A stretch of DNA of 64,000 nucleotides from Mycolicibacterium stellerae (GTDB taxonomy: Bacteria; Actinomycetota; Actinomycetes; Mycobacteriales; Mycobacteriaceae), in contig NZ_RARC01000013.1 of the NCBI RefSeq assembly GCF_003719305.1, forward strand, positions 62,001 to 126,000, given 5' to 3'. The notes under the pieces were generated by a model that had not been told where the DNA came from, made no database searches, and saw only the letters and a list, made by a program, of their open reading frames with translations. The position numbers and the translations under genes are program-made. This document shows, in pieces, positions 62,136 through 64,000 of this stretch; within the stretch, counting starts at the first letter, position 1, and each line of letters begins with the position of its first letter.

Positions 62136-62535
62136 GTATGTCTGCGCCGAACACCGGGTGGGCGGGTGATACCGACTCGGTGATCCGCCAGTAGGCGCGG
62201 CAGCATGCCCCAGCACGTCGCGCGGGGGGCGGGCCCCGCGTTCGAAACTAATGTCATATTTCGAATATCTGTTGACAGTTCGTTTGCCTGCGCCAATACT
62301 GTCGAGGGCGCCGTCGACGTTGCGTGCCGCCTCTGACACGTGAGCGGGCTGCCCGTGACACCGCGAGCGACCGCGGCCCGTGTTCCGCGAAATTGACTGC
62401 TGCCAAGCGTGATTCGGTGGTGCAGGCCACTCGCGGGACGCGCGACCCCGTCGGGACCTGGCCCAGCGTCGGCGTGTGCCGGCCCGTGCCCACCTGCGAT
62501 ATGCCCGCCGCACACGGAAAGAGGAAGGGAAACCC
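62136..62535. other. 400-bp promoter gap of mscR
   Basis: No gene recognised. It contains motif B site B6 and a nearby GTTCGAAAC. TTGACA occurs at 62273-62278, shortly after the palindrome, and could be a -35 element, so the operator may sit beside the promoter. Confidence 0.45.
62256..62268. promoter_or_regulatory. Motif B site (B6)
   Basis: ATATTTCGAATAT, near-palindromic, 268 bases upstream of mscR. Confidence 0.5.
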
Positions 62536-63621
62536 ATGAGTCAAACAGTTCACGGTGTGGTCGCCAAAGGCGTCGGCCAGCCCGTGTCACGGGAACAGGT
62601 CGTCATTCCGGATCCGGGACCGCACGACGTCGTCGTGGCGATCGCGGCATGCGGTGTGTGCCACACCGATCTGCACTACCGCGAGGGCGGCATCAACGAC
62701 GACTTCCCCTTCTTGCTTGGCCACGAGGCCGCTGGCACCGTCGAGTCCGTCGGTCAAGCGGTCACGCTGGTGAACGTCGGCGACTTCGTCGTCTTGAACT
62801 GGCGTGCGGTGTGCGGGCAGTGCCGAGCGTGCAAGAAGGGAAAGCCGATTTACTGCTTCGACACTCACAACGCATCGAAGAAGATGACGCTGACCGACGG
62901 CACGGAACTGACACCAGCCCTCGGGATCGGCGCGTTCGCCGACAAGACCCTCGTGCACGAGGGTCAATGCACCAAGGTGGATCCCGAGTCCGACCCTGCC
63001 GTGGTGGGTCTGCTGGGATGCGGCGTCATGGCCGGGTTGGGTGCGGCGATGAACACCGCAGCGGTGGGACGCGGCGATTCGGTCGCGGTCATCGGGTGTG
63101 GCGGCGTCGGGGATGCCGCGATCGCGGGCGCCCGGCTCGCTGGTGCGTCGACGATCATCGCGGTCGATCGCGACGAGAAGAAGCTGCAGTGGGCCACCGA
63201 TCTCGGTGCCACCCATACCGTGGATGCAACTCAGCTCGACGTGGTGGAGGCGGTGCGCGAGCTGACCGGCGGCTTTGGCGCCGACGTCGTGATCGACGCG
63301 GTCGGCCGGCCCGAGACATGGAAGCAGGCCTTCTACGCCCGTGATTTGGCCGGCACCGTGGTGCTGGTCGGAGTGCCGACGCCGGAGATGACCATTGAGC
63401 TGCCCTTGATCGACATCTTCTCTCGGGGCGGATCGCTCAAGTCGTCGTGGTATGGCGACTGCCTACCCGACCGCGACTTCCCGGCCCTGGTGGACTTGTA
63501 CCGTCAAGGCCGCCTGCCACTAGAGAAGTTCGTCTCCGAGCGGATCTCGATCGACGACGTGGAGAAGGCCTTCACTGCGATGCACGACGGTCGCGTGCTG
63601 CGTTCGGTAGTGGTGCTGTGA
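62536..63621 (+). CDS. mscR: S-(hydroxymethyl)mycothiol dehydrogenase (formaldehyde detoxification)
   Basis: A 361-residue zinc MDR enzyme that oxidises the mycothiol-formaldehyde adduct (and reduces S-nitrosomycothiol). Catalytic zinc positions are Cys42 (GVCHTD) and His63-Glu64 (GHE). The structural zinc cysteines are 93, 96, 99 and 107, and the NAD motif CGGVGDAAIAG lies near 185. Long stretches match my recollection of mycobacterial MscR (for example TLTDGTELTPALGIGAFADK). Formaldehyde could come from O- or N-demethylation by the P450s here. The next gene starts inside its stop (GTGA). Confidence 0.95.
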   Translation: MSQTVHGVVAKGVGQPVSREQVVIPDPGPHDVVVAIAACGVCHTDLHYREGGINDDFPFLLGHEAAGTVESVGQAVTLVNVGDFVVLNWRAVCGQCRACKKGKPIYCFDTHNASKKMTLTDGTELTPALGIGAFADKTLVHEGQCTKVDPESDPAVVGLLGCGVMAGLGAAMNTAAVGRGDSVAVIGCGGVGDAAIAGARLAGASTIIAVDRDEKKLQWATDLGATHTVDATQLDVVEAVRELTGGFGADVVIDAVGRPETWKQAFYARDLAGTVVLVGVPTPEMTIELPLIDIFSRGGSLKSSWYGDCLPDRDFPALVDLYRQGRLPLEKFVSERISIDDVEKAFTAMHDGRVLRSVVVL

Positions 63622-64000
63622 ACGGCTCGTTTCGGACGGAAAAGGTAGTCACCACCGGCGAATTCAGCATCGATGGCCAGACGTGGGAGGTGTCGAACAA
63701 CGTGTGGATCGTCGGCGACGATCAGGAGGTCGTCGTCGTCGACGCCGCCCACGAGACGGCAGCGATCATCGACGCGGTGGGCGATCGCAACGTGGTAGCG
63801 GTGCTCTGTACCCACGGGCACAATGACCACATCACAGTGGCACCCGAACTCGGCGTCGAACTGTGCGCGCCGGTACTGCTGCACCCGGCCGACGCCGTCT
63901 TGTGGAAGGCGACGCATCCGGAGGCCTCGTTCTGGTCTGTCGAGAGCCACCCGAGGATCGGCGTGGCCGGCACGGAAGTCGAGGTCATCCACACTCCCGG
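63618..64000 (+). CDS. Metallo-beta-lactamase-fold hydrolase, cut by window end
   Basis: The first 127 residues of an MBL-fold protein, with the zinc motif THGHNDH at 65-71. In mycobacteria a gene of this kind commonly follows mscR and is thought to act in the same mycothiol-dependent formaldehyde route, probably hydrolysing the formyl-mycothiol product. The GTG start overlaps the mscR stop (GTGA), showing coupling. The C-terminal part lies outside the window. Confidence 0.88.
   Translation, partial: MNGSFRTEKVVTTGEFSIDGQTWEVSNNVWIVGDDQEVVVVDAAHETAAIIDAVGDRNVVAVLCTHGHNDHITVAPELGVELCAPVLLHPADAVLWKATHPEASFWSVESHPRIGVAGTEVEVIHTP

Noticed and set aside
1..64000. CRISPR arrays, tRNA or rRNA genes
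   Set aside because: No regularly spaced repeats and no tRNA- or rRNA-like segments were recognised on reading; a dedicated covariance search was not possible.

Overview
The window looks like chromosome (or a large catabolic island) of a mycobacterium of the Mycolicibacterium type. The grounds are high GC, a complete yrbE-mce operon with its Mce-associated genes, an MPT51-like antigen-85 paralogue, a DUF732 secreted protein, several luciferase-like (possibly F420-dependent) proteins, and a mycothiol-dependent formaldehyde dehydrogenase (mscR). No rRNA, tRNA or CRISPR array was seen.

Layout. 1-7.3 kb: a beta-oxidation-like block (SDR, CoA-transferase, aldehyde dehydrogenase; divergently SDR, enoyl-CoA hydratase, thiolase, TetR). 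7.4-16.7 kb: cupin, FAH-family protein, short luciferase-like protein, HsaB-like flavin reductase, acyl-CoA synthetase, SCP-x-type thiolase, GntR regulator, then an extradiol dioxygenase operon. 17-30 kb: yrbEA-yrbEB-mceA-F, two Mce-associated membrane proteins, a CAP-domain protein, an MPT51-like protein and a DUF732 protein, all on the minus strand. 30.6-38.3 kb: FAD monooxygenase, FAH-family hydrolase, EthD-like protein, GntR regulator, and a three-part P450/ferredoxin/ferredoxin-reductase system. 38.7-41.8 kb: HsaA-like flavin monooxygenase, an IS256-type remnant, SnoaL-like protein and a second extradiol dioxygenase. 42.5-48.6 kb: aldehyde dehydrogenase, CoA-transferase, LysR regulator, 3-hydroxyisobutyrate dehydrogenase and 3-hydroxyisobutyryl-CoA hydrolase. 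48.7-53 kb: luciferase-like protein, alpha/beta hydrolase, quinone-oxidoreductase-like protein and two tandem SnoaL paralogues. 53.2-55.3 kb: an IS21-family element with broken istA and a 5-bp target duplication. 55.4-64 kb: MIP18-family protein, amidohydrolase, HsaD-like hydrolase, a monooxygenase gene fragment, a second P450, a second FAD monooxygenase, IclR regulator, mscR and a metallo-beta-lactamase-fold protein cut by the window end.

How it may work together. The Mce system probably imports a hydrophobic substrate. P450s and FAD/flavin monooxygenases would hydroxylate it, the extradiol dioxygenases and the meta-cleavage hydrolase would open a ring as in the Hsa part of steroid catabolism, and the CoA-transferases, FadD, hydratase, thiolases and the 3-hydroxyisobutyrate branch would finish the fragments. 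The substrate cannot be read from sequence.

The most notable signal is regulatory. Two unrelated palindromic motifs recur in the promoter gaps across the window: AAACTG-N4-CAGTTT-like sites (motif A, ten copies in five gaps, including the mce promoter) and TTTCGAAA-centred sites (motif B, six copies, including the mscR promoter). They suggest two local regulons that tie the dispersed operons into one system.
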